From: Streptococcus thermophilus
Lineage (GTDB): Bacteria; Actinomycetota; Actinomycetes; Mycobacteriales; Mycobacteriaceae
Direction: 5' to 3'
Assembly (NCBI GenBank): GCA_900618065.1
Contig: UYIL01000003.1
Span: forward strand, 1,798,001-1,862,000
Length of the DNA: 64,000 nt
The notes beneath the pieces were generated by a model, which saw only the letters and a program-made list of their open reading frames with translations, was not told the origin of the DNA and did not search any database. How positions within the stretch are numbered: the first letter of the stretch is position 1; each line of letters begins with the position of its first letter. The position numbers and the translations under genes were made by a program. Below, piece by piece: positions 1-10,198 of this stretch.

Positions 1-306
1 GCATCGGGCTTCTGGCACTGGTCGGCATTCAACATCCCGGCTGACGTCACAGAACTGCCGTCGGGCGCTGGCTCCAAGGAGGACCTCGGTGTCGGTGCGA
101 CGACCCTGACCGGCTCGTCCGGCATCAAGGGTTACTACGGCGCCAACCCGCCGGAAGGGCACGGCCCGCACCGCTACCTCTACGCTGTCCACGCTGTGGA
201 CACTGAGCTGCCTGTCGACGAGATCGCCAACCCAACGCAACTCGGCTTCAATCTGAACTTCCATGCGCTTGGCCGCGCCATCGTGTGGGGCTGGTACGAG
301 AACTAA
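1..306 (+). CDS. YbhB/YbcL (PEBP) family protein, C-terminal part
   Basis: The reading frame is open from the first base and ends at TAA. The visible 101 residues show the phosphatidylethanolamine-binding / Raf-kinase-inhibitor-like fold signature: a FWHWSAFNIP segment, a GYYGANPPEGHGPHRY segment and a YAVHAVD strand. Bacterial members are small soluble proteins whose physiological ligand is mostly unknown. The N-terminus lies outside the window, so length and start cannot be judged. The next gene begins about 30 bases downstream on the same strand. Confidence 0.85.
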   Translation, partial: ASGFWHWSAFNIPADVTELPSGAGSKEDLGVGATTLTGSSGIKGYYGANPPEGHGPHRYLYAVHAVDTELPVDEIANPTQLGFNLNFHALGRAIVWGWYEN

Positions 307-336
307 GCCTGCCCCCGGTGAGGTAAAGTCACCGAA

Positions 337-690
337 ATGGTTCCAGTGCAGCTCCGTGTCGGCGGTGCCTTCATGGCGCTCGCCGTAGTTCTGATCATTC
401 TCGCCGTGATGGCGTTCGTCGCCGGTGATCGACTTTTCACATTCACACCGTCTGACCTGATGATTTGCGTGGCCGCGCTGCTCTTCGGCGGCTTCGGCAC
501 ATTCAGCCGCGACCAACAGGCCTCACGCTCACGCATCGTCGCTTTGGCTGCGGCCTCAGTGCTCATTATCGCGTCGGTGTTAACACCGAAAAAGACCGCC
601 GTTTTCACCACCGAAACTTACTGGCTTCTCTTGTGGGCGGGCATGGCAATTGCCTGCGCCCTCATCCTGCGACGTTCAGCAGCGGCTTAG
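337..690 (+). CDS. Small hydrophobic membrane protein, function unknown
   Basis: 117 residues with four hydrophobic stretches (about residues 9-30, 39-52, 67-82 and 95-110), so a four-helix inner-membrane protein is likely. It follows the PEBP gene by 30 bases on the same strand and overlaps the end of the convergent pyrD by 4 bases. No enzymatic motif is visible. I do not recognise a family. Confidence 0.6.
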   Translation: MVPVQLRVGGAFMALAVVLIILAVMAFVAGDRLFTFTPSDLMICVAALLFGGFGTFSRDQQASRSRIVALAAASVLIIASVLTPKKTAVFTTETYWLLLWAGMAIACALILRRSAAA

Positions 691-1763
691 GCTTTCCACT
701 CAAGACCACTGCCGATGGCCTCACTGATGTTGCTTAACCCGTGCGCTTTCACCTGCGCGGCAAGTCCTTTGTGAATGTCGCGGATCCATCCCAGCCCGCC
801 GTAGATAAACGGGGTATAGCCCTGAAGCAGGCTTGCGCCGGCAGCGATGCGCGCCCACGCCTGCTCTGGGGTAGAAATGCCGCCCACGCTCACCAGCACG
901 AGCTTCCCGCCGACACGCGCATGCAGCCGCTTAAGCACCTCGAGCGAGCGCTTTGCGACGGGCGCACCAGACACCCCACCAGCCCCCATCGCCGCGACCT
1001 CGTCCGCGTCGGATTTCAAGCCCTCGCGGCTGATCGTGGTGTTGGTTGCCACGATGCCAGCCAGACCCAAATCGAGGGCGAGGTCAGCGACGGCATCGAC
1101 ATCCTCATCGGATAGATCCGGGGCGATCTTCACCAGGACGGGGGTATCGGTCGACTCTTGGACTGCGGCGAGGATAGGGCGGAGTTCTTCGATGGCCTGG
1201 AGGTCGCGCAGTCCGGGCGTGTTGGGGGAAGAGACATTGACCACTACGTAGTCGGCGAGCGGGCCGAGCAGGGACGCGCCGGTGCGGTAGTCGGCGACAG
1301 CATCCGTGGAGGTCTTGTTCTTGCCGATATTGATTCCGACGACATCGTTGGAGCGTTTGCGCTCCAACCTGCGGGCCACATCGAGCGCGCCCTCGTTGTT
1401 GAAGCCCATGCGGTTCAAGATCGCTTTATCGGCTGGCAAACGGAACAGGCGCGGGGCCGGGTTGCCTGGCTGCGGGCGCGGGGTAACGGTGCCCAGCTCG
1501 GCGTATCCAAAGCCGATTGCCCCCCACGAGTCGATAGCCGTGGCGTTCTTATCAAAGCCCGCGGCGAGGCCGAGTGGGGCGGGGAAGGAGACGTCGAATA
1601 GCGTCTGCTTGAGCACCGGATCATGAACGCGGACGAGTTTTTCCATGCCGCGGTTGACCGGGGTGACCGCATTCAATAGCGCGAGCGAGCCACTGATGAT
1701 GCCGTGGATACGCTCCGGGGGGAGTAGGAACATGACCTTGAGAAGACGGTCGTAGGCGCTCAC
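687..1763 (-). CDS. pyrD: Quinone-dependent dihydroorotate dehydrogenase (class 2)
   Basis: Oxidises dihydroorotate to orotate with FMN and passes electrons to the quinone pool, the fourth step of pyrimidine synthesis. At 358 residues it has the class-2 length, including the N-terminal membrane-associating helices (about 1-40). Motifs seen are [10 protein letters not shown] (116-125) and [11 protein letters not shown] (176-186), which carries the catalytic serine, and a C-terminal phosphate-binding SVGGIS segment. The start is GTG with AAAAGGAGA upstream. It lies 12 bases downstream of a lipoprotein gene on the same strand, so the two are probably cotranscribed. Confidence 0.96.
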   Translation of the reverse strand: MSAYDRLLKVMFLLPPERIHGIISGSLALLNAVTPVNRGMEKLVRVHDPVLKQTLFDVSFPAPLGLAAGFDKNATAIDSWGAIGFGYAELGTVTPRPQPGNPAPRLFRLPADKAILNRMGFNNEGALDVARRLERKRSNDVVGINIGKNKTSTDAVADYRTGASLLGPLADYVVVNVSSPNTPGLRDLQAIEELRPILAAVQESTDTPVLVKIAPDLSDEDVDAVADLALDLGLAGIVATNTTISREGLKSDADEVAAMGAGGVSGAPVAKRSLEVLKRLHARVGGKLVLVSVGGISTPEQAWARIAAGASLLQGYTPFIYGGLGWIRDIHKGLAAQVKAHGLSNISEAIGSGLEWKA

Positions 1764-1775
1764 AGCGGTCTCCTT

Positions 1776-2840
1776 TTAGTTGATGGCACTATCGACAGTA
1801 GCCGGATCGATGATCTGCAGCCCGTCGCCTGAGGCGGAGCCGAGCACGAGTGAGCCGTCTTCCAGCACTATGAGGCTTTGAGCATCAGCAACAGTGTTCA
1901 GCTTCCCCTTTTCCAGGGGTACACCCTGGGAAAGGTCGTAGGCGGTAACCGTGTTGGTCTCGGTGGAGCTCACCCAGGCAAGCCGGCGCTTCGAGTCCCA
2001 CGCGACATCCCAGGGGCTGCCGTCGGTAGGCACCATTTGGTGCAGTCGGACGACTTCATCCGTGGTGTAGACCAGCATGCGGTTGCCGGTGGCATCGGCA
2101 GCCAGCACCATGCCGTTTTCGCCGAAGGCGACTTTGCCCACGCCCAATCCAACACGCAGTGTGCCGCCCTGGTGCCCTTCGACGTGAAGGTCTTGGATGG
2201 TGGTGTCAAAGCGGTTGATGCGCACGACTCGGTCATCGTCGTCCGTCTGCTCCTGCGCAAGGAGATAGTCGGACGGACGGGCCACTTTGAAGGTATCTAG
2301 CTCGGTGCCGTCCTCGGCGTAGATCCAGACACGTTCCTCCGTGCTGGAACCAGCGATGATGCCGCCGCCGAAGAGGGGAGCAGCAACAGTCACGTCGTCG
2401 CCAACGGGAACGATTGTGTTCGGGTTACTCGGGGCAGAAGGGTCGACCAGTTCGACCTCGTTGTGGTCCGCGCGCGCAACCGCGAACTTGCCGGCGTTCG
2501 CCGAGATGTCCGCGGCGTCGGGATCGATTGCGGTTTCCCGCGCATTGCCGGAGGTGAGCATGTCGATGTCGCCGACGAGCAGTTTGTCGCCAGCCCGCAC
2601 ACCAAGGCCGCCGTCTTTGATCTCGGTATCGGTGCGCGTTGCCGGCACGAGATCGATGTCTTGGATTGGGTCAAAGTCGATGACCTCACCCGCTGGGTCA
2701 GTTGCGTCTGGTGAGGCCACGGGCTCGGCGTTGCCCATGGTGTCCATCTGCTCCTCGCCCTGCTCGATCATGCCTTGGGTGCAGCCGGTCAAAACCAGGC
2801 TGGCAGAGACAACAACAGGCAAGAACACACGCTTTTTCAC
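1776..2840 (-). CDS. Lipoprotein with YncE-like beta-propeller repeats
   Basis: 354 residues. A lipoprotein signal peptide ends in LVLTGC, with Cys20 as the lipidation site, so it is probably anchored outside the cytoplasmic membrane. The body has repeated blade-like segments ([63 protein letters not shown]), typical of YncE/LpqB-like propellers. No catalytic residues are evident. It precedes pyrD by 12 bases and is divergent from uppP. A structural or binding role in the envelope is inference. Confidence 0.75.
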   Translation of the reverse strand: MKKRVFLPVVVSASLVLTGCTQGMIEQGEEQMDTMGNAEPVASPDATDPAGEVIDFDPIQDIDLVPATRTDTEIKDGGLGVRAGDKLLVGDIDMLTSGNARETAIDPDAADISANAGKFAVARADHNEVELVDPSAPSNPNTIVPVGDDVTVAAPLFGGGIIAGSSTEERVWIYAEDGTELDTFKVARPSDYLLAQEQTDDDDRVVRINRFDTTIQDLHVEGHQGGTLRVGLGVGKVAFGENGMVLAADATGNRMLVYTTDEVVRLHQMVPTDGSPWDVAWDSKRRLAWVSSTETNTVTAYDLSQGVPLEKGKLNTVADAQSLIVLEDGSLVLGSASGDGLQIIDPATVDSAIN

Positions 2841-2927
2841 GGTTGTCAGCCTATCAACTGGCCAACCGTCACCAATCTGCTGGCCGTGCGCTCTGAGTGT
2901 CGGTTTTCGGGCGCGGAGGGTATATCG

Positions 2928-3785
2928 TTGTGCTCCGTGATTGAAGCAGCCGAAAGCATGTCGTGGATTCAGGTCATCGTTCTGTCCATCGTCCAGGGGT
3001 TGACGGAGTTCTTACCCGTGTCCTCCTCTGGGCACCTGAGGATTGTCTCCGAACTGTTCTGGGGCCAAGACGCTGGCGCCAGCTTCACCGCCGTCATCCA
3101 GCTGGGCACAGAGCTGGCTGTACTCGTGTTCTTCGCGAAGGACATTTGGCGGATTTTGACGGCGTGGTTCGCGGGGCTCGTCGATAAGAGCAAGCGCGGG
3201 TTCGATTACCGCATGGGCTGGATGGTCATTGCCGGCACTATTCCCGTCGGACTTGCCGGCGTGCTGCTCAAGGACCTGATCCGTGAAAATTTCCGCAACC
3301 TGTGGATCACCGCGACGGTGCTGATCGTCTTTTCCTTCGTGTTCATTCTCGCGGAGCGCAAGGGCCACAAAACGCGCGGTTTCGACGAGCTGACCATGAA
3401 AGACGCCATCATCATGGGTCTGTGGCAGTGCCTTGCGCTCATCCCGGGCGTGTCGCGCTCCGGCGGCACGATCTCCGGTGGTCTGTTCTTGAACCTCGAC
3501 CGCGAGGTGGCCACACGCTTCAGCTTCCTGCTCGCGATTCCGGCAGTGCTCGCGTCCGGGCTGTTTTCGCTTCCCGACGCCTTCGACCCCCAGGCCGGTC
3601 AAGCCGCCTCCGGTATTCAGCTCTTCGTCGGGGCGGGTATCGGCTTTGTGCTCGGCTACATCTCGATTGCGTGGTTGCTGCGCTTTGTCTCGCACCACTC
3701 GTTCGCGTGGTTCGCGGCGTACCGCATCCCGCTCGGCGTGATCGTGATGATCCTGCTGGCCACCGGCGTCATGCAGCCGGTGTAG
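2928..3785 (+). CDS. uppP: Undecaprenyl-diphosphatase (BacA/UppP)
   Basis: Integral membrane enzyme that dephosphorylates undecaprenyl pyrophosphate, recycling the lipid carrier of peptidoglycan and arabinogalactan; overexpression gives bacitracin resistance. Family motifs are clear: [13 protein letters not shown] near the N-terminus and [15 protein letters not shown] mid-protein, with about eight hydrophobic segments. The start is a choice. TTG at 2928 has GGAGGG seven bases upstream, while GTG 2937 and ATG 2958 (MSWIQV) lack a good site. The open frame extends further upstream but would overlap the divergent lipoprotein gene. Confidence 0.95.
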   Translation: MCSVIEAAESMSWIQVIVLSIVQGLTEFLPVSSSGHLRIVSELFWGQDAGASFTAVIQLGTELAVLVFFAKDIWRILTAWFAGLVDKSKRGFDYRMGWMVIAGTIPVGLAGVLLKDLIRENFRNLWITATVLIVFSFVFILAERKGHKTRGFDELTMKDAIIMGLWQCLALIPGVSRSGGTISGGLFLNLDREVATRFSFLLAIPAVLASGLFSLPDAFDPQAGQAASGIQLFVGAGIGFVLGYISIAWLLRFVSHHSFAWFAAYRIPLGVIVMILLATGVMQPV

Positions 3786-3820
3786 CGCTGGTAGCCACGG
3801 CTGTCTTGTAGGCTGACTCC

Positions 3821-5059
3821 ATGCACTCTTGGCCCGCGCTCTCCGTCCCCGCAGTCGCCGGAACTCTTGTCCCGTTGACCCTTTTTGACACCGCTGACCA
3901 GCAGGTCAAGGAGGTTGACACCACGGCCACGACCAGTGGCGGTGAAATCGGGATGTACGTCTGCGGCATCACGCCGTACGACTCCACGCACCTGGGGCAT
4001 GCGGCGACGTACCTCACGTTTGATCTGGTTCACCGCCAGCTGAACGCCAACGGCCACAGTGTCCATTACGTCCAGAACATCACCGATGTCGACGACCCGC
4101 TGTTCGAGCGCGCCGAGCGCGACGGGGTGGACTGGCGCGAACTTGGTCAGAGCCAGACCGACCTGTTCCGCACCGACATGGAGATCCTGTCCGTCATCCC
4201 CCCGCGCGACTACATCGGCGCGATGGAATCCGTCGATGAGGTCATTGCAATGGTGCAGACGCTGCTGGACAACGGCAGTGCGTATGAGCTCGTCGACGAC
4301 TCCGGTGACCACCCCGTCACCGACATCTACGCGCCCATCACAGCAACCGAGCAGTTCGGCTACGAGTCCAACCTCGACCGCGCCACGATGGAGGACTACT
4401 TCGCCGAGCGCGGTGGCGACCCGGAGCGTACAGGCAAGCGCGACCCGCTGGACGCGCTGCTGTGGCGCGGCCACCGTGAGGGCGAGCCGGCGTGGGAGGC
4501 CCCCTTCGGTGCGGGCCGGCCGGGCTGGCACATAGAGTGCTCCGCTATTGCGACGAATCGTTTGGGAACGCAGTTCGCCATTCAAGGCGGCGGCTCTGAC
4601 CTCGCCTTTCCGCACCACGAGTTCTCCGCGGCCCACGCCGAAGCAGCGTACGACATCCCCCGCATGGCAGGCCACTACGTCCACGCTGGCATGATCGCGC
4701 TCGACGGGGTGAAGATGTCTAAGTCGCTGGGCAACCTCGTCTTCGTGCACAAGCTGCGCGAAGAAGGTCACGACCCATCAGCGATCCGACTTGCCGTGTT
4801 CGGGGGCCACTACCGCGACGACCGCGACTTTTCCAACGTAGTCCTCGAAGATGCAGAACGTCGGCTTTCGGGTTGGCGCGAGACTCTTGCGAATGAGGTG
4901 AGCGAAGCAGAGGCGGTAGGTAGCGTCGATAAGCTGCGTGCTGCTCTCGCGGACGACCTGAACACGCCTGAGGCCCTGCGCATCGTCGACGCTGCGCAGG
5001 GCGACCACAACGGGATCGTTGCAGCTGCGCTCGACGGCTTGCTTGGCGTGCGGGTGTAG
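3821..5059 (+). CDS. mshC: L-cysteine:1D-myo-inosityl 2-amino-2-deoxy-glucopyranoside ligase (mycothiol synthesis)
   Basis: ATP-dependent ligation of cysteine to GlcN-inositol, the third dedicated step of mycothiol synthesis. At 412 residues it fits MshC and is shorter than cysteinyl-tRNA synthetase. Class I synthetase signatures are [18 protein letters not shown] (HIGH-like HLGH) and KMSKS. The zinc ligands Cys in YVCG, Cys in HIECSA and His in FPHHEF are present, and so is the WHIECS segment. In place of the CysRS anticodon domain there is only a short helical tail. Supports an actinobacterial origin. Confidence 0.94.
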   Translation: MHSWPALSVPAVAGTLVPLTLFDTADQQVKEVDTTATTSGGEIGMYVCGITPYDSTHLGHAATYLTFDLVHRQLNANGHSVHYVQNITDVDDPLFERAERDGVDWRELGQSQTDLFRTDMEILSVIPPRDYIGAMESVDEVIAMVQTLLDNGSAYELVDDSGDHPVTDIYAPITATEQFGYESNLDRATMEDYFAERGGDPERTGKRDPLDALLWRGHREGEPAWEAPFGAGRPGWHIECSAIATNRLGTQFAIQGGGSDLAFPHHEFSAAHAEAAYDIPRMAGHYVHAGMIALDGVKMSKSLGNLVFVHKLREEGHDPSAIRLAVFGGHYRDDRDFSNVVLEDAERRLSGWRETLANEVSEAEAVGSVDKLRAALADDLNTPEALRIVDAAQGDHNGIVAAALDGLLGVRV

Positions 5060-5083
5060 CGAAACTGCGCCACAATAGCGGGT

Positions 5084-5464
5084 ATGACAATCCGCGATCA
5101 GTTCCAGAGCGACGTCGACGAATTCATCGACGATCTGACCACGTTTGCAACCGGTTCGTACCTGCAGGACAGCGACAGGGAACTGTGGGAAGAGCCGTTT
5201 GACCCGGCTGTCCTGCCGGACCTGAAAGAGCTCATCGAGAAGTACCTCGACGCCCTGGAGATCATCGGCGACGACCCGGACGGGGAGAAGCTGAACTCGG
5301 TCGTGGAACCGTTCTTTGCCAAGCTCGACGAGTTCAACGCCAAGCACGCTGAAGCTGTCCTGGAGCCGGAGGAGAAGTCGGACCTGCAGGACCTTGCGTA
5401 CCGCGCGGCGGCAGCCACCGGCGCTGACGACGAAGCACTCAACTCCCTTCCCGAGCTTGACTAG
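5084..5464 (+). CDS. Small acidic conserved hypothetical protein
   Basis: 126 residues, strongly acidic, predicted helical with no hydrophobic segment or signal, so probably cytosolic. It lies 24 bases after mshC, and the following HAD gene appears to start inside its last codons, so translational coupling is likely. I do not recognise the family and no functional motif is visible. It is placed between mycothiol synthesis and histidine synthesis genes, which gives no firm clue to its role. Confidence 0.7.
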   Translation: MTIRDQFQSDVDEFIDDLTTFATGSYLQDSDRELWEEPFDPAVLPDLKELIEKYLDALEIIGDDPDGEKLNSVVEPFFAKLDEFNAKHAEAVLEPEEKSDLQDLAYRAAAATGADDEALNSLPELD

Positions 5465-6158
5465 CCGCACACCAAGCACTGCGCCGAAGGCCGTGTTCTG
5501 GGACATGGACGGCACGATGGTTGACACTGAGCCGCTGTGGGGCATCGCTACCTACGAGCTCTCAGAGCTGCTTGGCCGCAGGTTAAGCGCAGAAAAGCGC
5601 GAAGAGACTGTCGGCGGTGCCTTTGCGAACACGTTGCGCGTGTGCGCGGAGTGGGCGGGAGTCGAGCTTGTCGACGGTGATTATGACCGCTACCGGTCCT
5701 GGATGTACCAGCGGATGGGCGAATTGCTCGTCGGCGATGTGGAGCCGAATCCCGGCGTGCGCGACCTTCTCGCCTCTCTCAAGGGCGAGGGGATGCGGAT
5801 GCTGGTGACCACGAACACGGAACGTGAACTGGCGGACTACTGCATCGACATCGTTGGCCGGGAGTTCTTCGTCGACTCTGTCACCGGTGATGAGGTGGCC
5901 CAGCCGAAACCGGCGCCAGATATGTATCTGCGCGCCGCAGAGATCGTGGGGGAGGACCCCGTTGATTGTCTCGTCTTCGAGGATTCCTGGGCCGGTATGT
6001 CCGCAGCCGCCACGGCCGGGTGCGTTGTGCTTGGGCTTGCCGACGACGTCCCGGAAGGTGTGGCGCGGTTTGATCCAGCCGAGTTCACCGGAGCCGATGC
6101 GAACGATGTGTCCGCATGGTTCAGCGCTGCCCGGGATCGGATAAAGTATCTCGCGTGA
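5457..6158 (+). CDS. HAD-superfamily phosphatase, beta-phosphoglucomutase-like
   Basis: About 233 residues. All four HAD motifs are visible: [15 protein letters not shown] (nucleophile Asp), VTTNTER (motif II Thr), QPKPAPDMY (Lys) and VFEDSWAG (acidic pair). The helical cap between motifs I and II places it among the PGMB-like phosphatases or mutases. The open frame runs further upstream inside the previous gene. TTG at 5457 is the first start that gives a plausible N-terminus, while GTG at 5493 would remove residues just before motif I. It overlaps hisE by four bases (GTGA). The substrate is unknown. Confidence 0.85.
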   Translation: MTSRTPSTAPKAVFWDMDGTMVDTEPLWGIATYELSELLGRRLSAEKREETVGGAFANTLRVCAEWAGVELVDGDYDRYRSWMYQRMGELLVGDVEPNPGVRDLLASLKGEGMRMLVTTNTERELADYCIDIVGREFFVDSVTGDEVAQPKPAPDMYLRAAEIVGEDPVDCLVFEDSWAGMSAAATAGCVVLGLADDVPEGVARFDPAEFTGADANDVSAWFSAARDRIKYLA

Positions 6159-6418
6159 AAAACTTCGAGGATCTTTTCGCCGAACTGACCACTAAAGCCG
6201 CCGAGCGTCCGGCCGGTTCGGGCACGGTGGAGGCTCTGGACAAGGGCGCGCATTTCATCGGGAAGAAGATCCTCGAAGAAGCAGGCGAGGTCTGGACTGC
6301 CTCCGAGTACCAGTCCGATGAGGAGCTCGCCGAGGAAATGAGCCAGTTGATCTACTGGACCCAGGTGATGATGGTCCACCGCGGCCTGACCCCAGACGAT
6401 ATCTACAAGTACCTTTAG
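6155..6418 (+). CDS. hisE: Phosphoribosyl-ATP pyrophosphatase
   Basis: 87 residues, the usual HisE length. Hydrolyses PR-ATP to PR-AMP in histidine synthesis. The family signature is clear: [18 protein letters not shown], then [13 protein letters not shown] with the metal-binding acidic residues, and a C-terminal [11 protein letters not shown]. The start is GTG at 6155, overlapping the HAD stop as GTGA; a longer reading from 6116 would add 13 residues not typical of HisE. hisG follows after 19 bases, the standard actinobacterial hisE-hisG pair. Confidence 0.95.
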   Translation: MKNFEDLFAELTTKAAERPAGSGTVEALDKGAHFIGKKILEEAGEVWTASEYQSDEELAEEMSQLIYWTQVMMVHRGLTPDDIYKYL

Positions 6419-6437
6419 CAGGAGCTCCGAGACCACC

Positions 6438-7289
6438 ATGATCAAGATCGCCGTGCCCAACAAGGGCTCCCTGTCGGAGGCGGCCACCGGCATCCTCAAA
6501 GAAGCAGGCTACAAAGGCCGCGGATACACCAAGGCTCTTAACATTGTGGACGAAGCCAACGGTGTCGAATTCTTCTTCCTGCGGCCGAAAGACATCGCTA
6601 TCTACGTCGCCGGCGGCCACCTTGATCTGGGCATCACCGGCCGTGACCTGATGCTGGATTCGCGCGCAGATGTTGAAGAAATTCTCGACCTTGGTTTCGG
6701 TGGATCCACTTTTCGCTTTGCTGCGCCCGCCGACGTGGCTGAGGGCATGACTATCCAGGATCTTGAGGGTAAGCGCCTGGCCACCTCCTACCCGCACCTG
6801 GCGGCTGATTACCTCGCTGACCGCGGCATCAACGCTGAAGTGATTCGCCTCGACGGTGCAGTAGAGATCGCCATCAAGCTCGGCGTGGCCGATGCCATCG
6901 CCGACGTGGTTTCTACCGGTGCCACGTTGCGCCAGCAAGGGCTTGCTCCGTTCGGGGAGCCGATTGTTCAGAGCGAGGCGGTCGTGGTCAAGCGCACCGG
7001 GCGAGAGCTGACAGGTGAAGACGAGATCGTGCTCTCGCGCATCCGCGGCATTCTCACAGCGCATAACTTCGTCATGCTCGACTACAACGTCTCCCGGGAC
7101 AACCTGCAGTCCGCGGTGGACATCACCCCGGGGTTAACTGGGCCGACAGTCTCCCCGCTGCAGCGTGAGAACTGGGTCGCGGTGCGCGCAATGGTGCCGC
7201 GTAAGGAAGCGAACCTCCTCATGGACCGCCTCGCCGCAGCAGGTGCGGAAGCTATCCTCGCCTCGGAGCTCAAGATCGCGCGAATCTAA
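6438..7289 (+). CDS. hisG: ATP phosphoribosyltransferase, long form
   Basis: First enzyme of histidine synthesis: ATP plus PRPP gives PR-ATP. 283 residues, the long HisG type with a C-terminal ACT-like domain for histidine feedback. Visible are the N-terminal VPNKGSLSEA segment, GGHLDLGITGRDL, and the PRPP-binding ADVVSTGATLRQQGL (about 154-170). The C-terminal regulatory domain covers about residues 210-283. It has a good AGGAGC ribosome site, sits directly behind hisE, and is followed by aspA after 21 bases. Confidence 0.96.
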   Translation: MIKIAVPNKGSLSEAATGILKEAGYKGRGYTKALNIVDEANGVEFFFLRPKDIAIYVAGGHLDLGITGRDLMLDSRADVEEILDLGFGGSTFRFAAPADVAEGMTIQDLEGKRLATSYPHLAADYLADRGINAEVIRLDGAVEIAIKLGVADAIADVVSTGATLRQQGLAPFGEPIVQSEAVVVKRTGRELTGEDEIVLSRIRGILTAHNFVMLDYNVSRDNLQSAVDITPGLTGPTVSPLQRENWVAVRAMVPRKEANLLMDRLAAAGAEAILASELKIARI

Positions 7290-7310
7290 ATCTGGCTACA
7301 CTGGGCGCGT

Positions 7311-8729
7311 ATGGGCTACAGAACAGAAGAAGATTTGCTCGGTACCGTCGACGTTCCAGACGACAAGTACTACGGCGTGCACACGATGCGCGCGATCGAC
7401 AACTTCCAGATCTCGTCCGCCAAGATCCAGGATTACCCGGATTTTGTTCGCGGTATGGTCATGGTGAAAAAGGCCGCCGCGATGGCCAACCGGCGTTTGC
7501 ACACCCTGCCGAAGGAAAAGGCTGACGCGATCATCGTCGCCTGCGACCAGATTCTCTACGACGGGCGCTGCATGGACCAGTTCCCGATCGACGCTTATCA
7601 GGGCGGCGCGGGCACCTCGGTGAATATGAACACCAACGAGGTCGTGGCCAACCTTGCGCTGGAGCACTTGGGGCACCCGAAGGGTTCCTACGACGTCATC
7701 AACCCGAACGACGATGTCAACATGTCGCAGTCCACCAACGACGCGTACCCGACAGGTTTCCGCCTCGGCCTGCACCAGTCCTTCCAGGGTCTTATCGAGG
7801 AGTTGGACGAGCTGCAGAAGGCCTTCCGCTCCAAAGGCGACGAGTTCCACGACATTCTCAAAATGGGCCGCACCCAGCTGCAGGACGCTGTCCCCATGAC
7901 GCTGGGCCAAGAGTTCACCGCCTTTGGTGCCAATCTCGCCGAGGAGCAAGACAAGCTCCGCCAGGCGGCTGAGTCACTGCTGGAGATCAACCTGGGTGCC
8001 ACGGCAATCGGCACCGGTGTGAACACCCCGGGCGGGTACCGCGATCAGGTCACGGCTGCTCTGCGCGAGGTCACTGGCCTGCCGATCTCTACCTCCCCGG
8101 ATCTCATCGAGGCGACCTCGGACACCGGCGGTTACGTGATGGCGCACTCCGCCTTGAAGCGCGCAGCGATGAAGCTGTCGAAGATCTGCAACGACCTGCG
8201 CCTTTTGTCTTCTGGCCCGCGCGCCGGCCTGAATGAGATCAACCTGCCGGAGCGCCAGGCTGGTTCCTCGATCATGCCCGCGAAGGTCAACCCGGTCATC
8301 CCCGAAGTGGTCAACCAGGTCTGCTTCAAGGTGTTCGGCAACGACGTTACTGTTTCCATGGCCGCTGAGGCCGGCCAGCTCCAGCTCAACGTGATGGAGC
8401 CGGTCATTGCCCGCAGCCTGTTCGGTTCAATTTCTCTGCTGCGCAACGCGGCGAAGACGCTGCGCGAGAAGTGCGTCACCGGCATCACCGCCAACAAAGA
8501 TGTCTGCCAGGGGTACGTGGAGAACTCCATCGGCATCATCACCTACCTCAACCCGTTCATCGGCCATCACAACGGGGACCTGATCGGCAAGGAGGCCGCT
8601 GAGACGGGTCGCGGTGTGCGCGAGCTTGTTCTGGAGAAGGAGCTTCTCGACGAAGAAACGCTCGACAGGATCCTCTCCAAGGAGAACCTCATGCACCCGG
8701 AGTTCCGCGGCAAGCTGTATTTGGACTAG
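7311..8729 (+). CDS. aspA: Aspartate ammonia-lyase (aspartase)
   Basis: Reversible deamination of aspartate to fumarate and ammonia. 472 residues, fumarase/aspartase superfamily. The signature [15 protein letters not shown] is exact and contains the flexible catalytic loop; [12 protein letters not shown] and [12 protein letters not shown] line the active site. The LGATAIGTG segment is also present. The [10 protein letters not shown] and DEEGRSR-free form fits AspA rather than FumC. It is followed by a strong terminator and then by a C4-dicarboxylate transporter gene, which suggests aspartate-driven fumarate supply. Confidence 0.95.
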   Translation: MGYRTEEDLLGTVDVPDDKYYGVHTMRAIDNFQISSAKIQDYPDFVRGMVMVKKAAAMANRRLHTLPKEKADAIIVACDQILYDGRCMDQFPIDAYQGGAGTSVNMNTNEVVANLALEHLGHPKGSYDVINPNDDVNMSQSTNDAYPTGFRLGLHQSFQGLIEELDELQKAFRSKGDEFHDILKMGRTQLQDAVPMTLGQEFTAFGANLAEEQDKLRQAAESLLEINLGATAIGTGVNTPGGYRDQVTAALREVTGLPISTSPDLIEATSDTGGYVMAHSALKRAAMKLSKICNDLRLLSSGPRAGLNEINLPERQAGSSIMPAKVNPVIPEVVNQVCFKVFGNDVTVSMAAEAGQLQLNVMEPVIARSLFGSISLLRNAAKTLREKCVTGITANKDVCQGYVENSIGIITYLNPFIGHHNGDLIGKEAAETGRGVRELVLEKELLDEETLDRILSKENLMHPEFRGKLYLD

Positions 8730-8767
8730 GACGCAAACGGGGGTTAGCCTCGCCACAGTCCGCCTCT

Positions 8768-8800
8768 GACCGTCCTACCAGCCTGGTAGGGCGGTCTTTT
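8768..8800 (+). terminator. Rho-independent terminator after aspA
   Basis: GACCGTCCTACCA (8768-8780), loop GCC, then TGGTAGGGCGGTC (8784-8796). This makes a 13-pair stem with a single G-U pair, directly followed by TTTT. It ends the hisE-hisG-aspA transcription unit and separates it from dcuB. Confidence 0.92.
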
Positions 8801-8865
8801 GCGTCGCATACTGGAGTCATCACAACTCAACAGGGCATTGACTGTGCTCGAGAAAGGATCCCGTT

Positions 8866-10179
8866 GTGCTGCTGTTAGTGCTCCAGCTCATCATCCTCTT
8901 CGGCGCCATCATTCTTGGCGCCCGTCTGGGTTCCATCGCTATCGGCTTCGCAGGCGGCTTGGGCGTCATCGCGCTCGGGTTGACCGGCATGCAGGTCACT
9001 GCTGAGGACATTCCCTTCGATGTCATCGGCATCATCATGTGCGTCATTGCCGCGATCTCGGCCATGCAGCTCGCCGGCGGAATGGACTATCTGGTGTATC
9101 TGGCGGAGAAGTTCCTCCGCCGCGACCCGAAGCGTGTGACCTTGTACGCGCCGATTGTCACCTGGCTCATGACCGTGCTTGCCGGAACTGGCCACACCGC
9201 GTTTTCCACGCTGCCCGTCATCGTGGAGGTGGCCAAGGAAGGTAAGGTTCGGCCGTCTCGTCCGTTGACAGTGGCGGTCATCGCCTCGCAAATGGCGATC
9301 GTCGCTTCACCGATCTCCGCCGCAGTGGTCTTCATGGCCGATCTGCTTGAGCCGGAAGGTGTGGGTTACCTCCAGTTGCTCGGAGTGATGATCCCAGCGA
9401 CGTTCCTGGCCATTTTCCCCACAGCGTGGTTGGCCAACCGGGTGGGCAAAGACCTCGTGGACGATCCCGTGTATCAGGAGCGCCTCGAAAAAGGCTTGGT
9501 GAAACCGCCCGCGTCCCAGACCGGCTATGCATCGACGAAAGGCGCGAAGACGTCGGTGATCATCTTCCTTGCCGCCATCGTCGTGGTCATGGTGTACGCC
9601 ACCATCATTTCCGACCAGGTCGGGCTCATTGCAGAACCCACGATCCCGCGCAATGAGGCGATCATGACCATCATGCTGGCGGCCGCGGCCATCATTCTCA
9701 TGGTGACCAAGCAGCAGGCCGCCCAAGTTCTGAACACCCAGGTGTTCCGCTCCGGAATGTCGGCGGCGGTCTGCGTGCTCGGTGTCGCGTGGTTGGGCAC
9801 GACATTCATCAACCACTACATCGAGGAGATCCAGGATATCTCCGGCAACGTTCTGCAGTCGCAGCCGTGGCTGCTGGCGGTTGTGCTCTTCTTCGCGGCA
9901 TCCCTGCTGTATTCCCAGGCAGCTACGGCGAAGGCACTCATGCCGGCTGCCATGGCCATTGGAGTCAGCCCGCTGACTGCAGTCGCCGCGTTCCCGGCGG
10001 TGTCCGCGCTGTTCGTCTTGCCGACGTACCCGACTCTGCTCGCGGCGGTGGAGATGGACGATACCGGGTCCACACGCATCGGCAAGTACGTCTTCGACCA
10101 TCCGTTCATCATTCCGGGCACGGTGTGCATCATCATCTCCGTCCTGCTGGGTTACGCCTTCGGTGCAGTCCTGATTTAG
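8866..10179 (+). CDS. dcuB: Anaerobic C4-dicarboxylate transporter (DcuA/DcuB family)
   Basis: 437 residues with about eleven hydrophobic helices. In enterobacteria DcuB exchanges fumarate or aspartate for succinate during fumarate respiration. Typical Dcu features are the MQLAGGMDYLV region, the long GTGHTAFSTLPVI segment and ASQMAIVASPISAA. GTG start with AAAGGA upstream. It lies behind the aspA terminator on the same strand, so substrate supply (fumarate from aspartate) and transport are neighbours. Direction and partner substrates cannot be read from sequence. Confidence 0.9.
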   Translation: MLLLVLQLIILFGAIILGARLGSIAIGFAGGLGVIALGLTGMQVTAEDIPFDVIGIIMCVIAAISAMQLAGGMDYLVYLAEKFLRRDPKRVTLYAPIVTWLMTVLAGTGHTAFSTLPVIVEVAKEGKVRPSRPLTVAVIASQMAIVASPISAAVVFMADLLEPEGVGYLQLLGVMIPATFLAIFPTAWLANRVGKDLVDDPVYQERLEKGLVKPPASQTGYASTKGAKTSVIIFLAAIVVVMVYATIISDQVGLIAEPTIPRNEAIMTIMLAAAAIILMVTKQQAAQVLNTQVFRSGMSAAVCVLGVAWLGTTFINHYIEEIQDISGNVLQSQPWLLAVVLFFAASLLYSQAATAKALMPAAMAIGVSPLTAVAAFPAVSALFVLPTYPTLLAAVEMDDTGSTRIGKYVFDHPFIIPGTVCIIISVLLGYAFGAVLI

Positions 10180-10198
10180 TGCGCCTACCCTGGGGAGC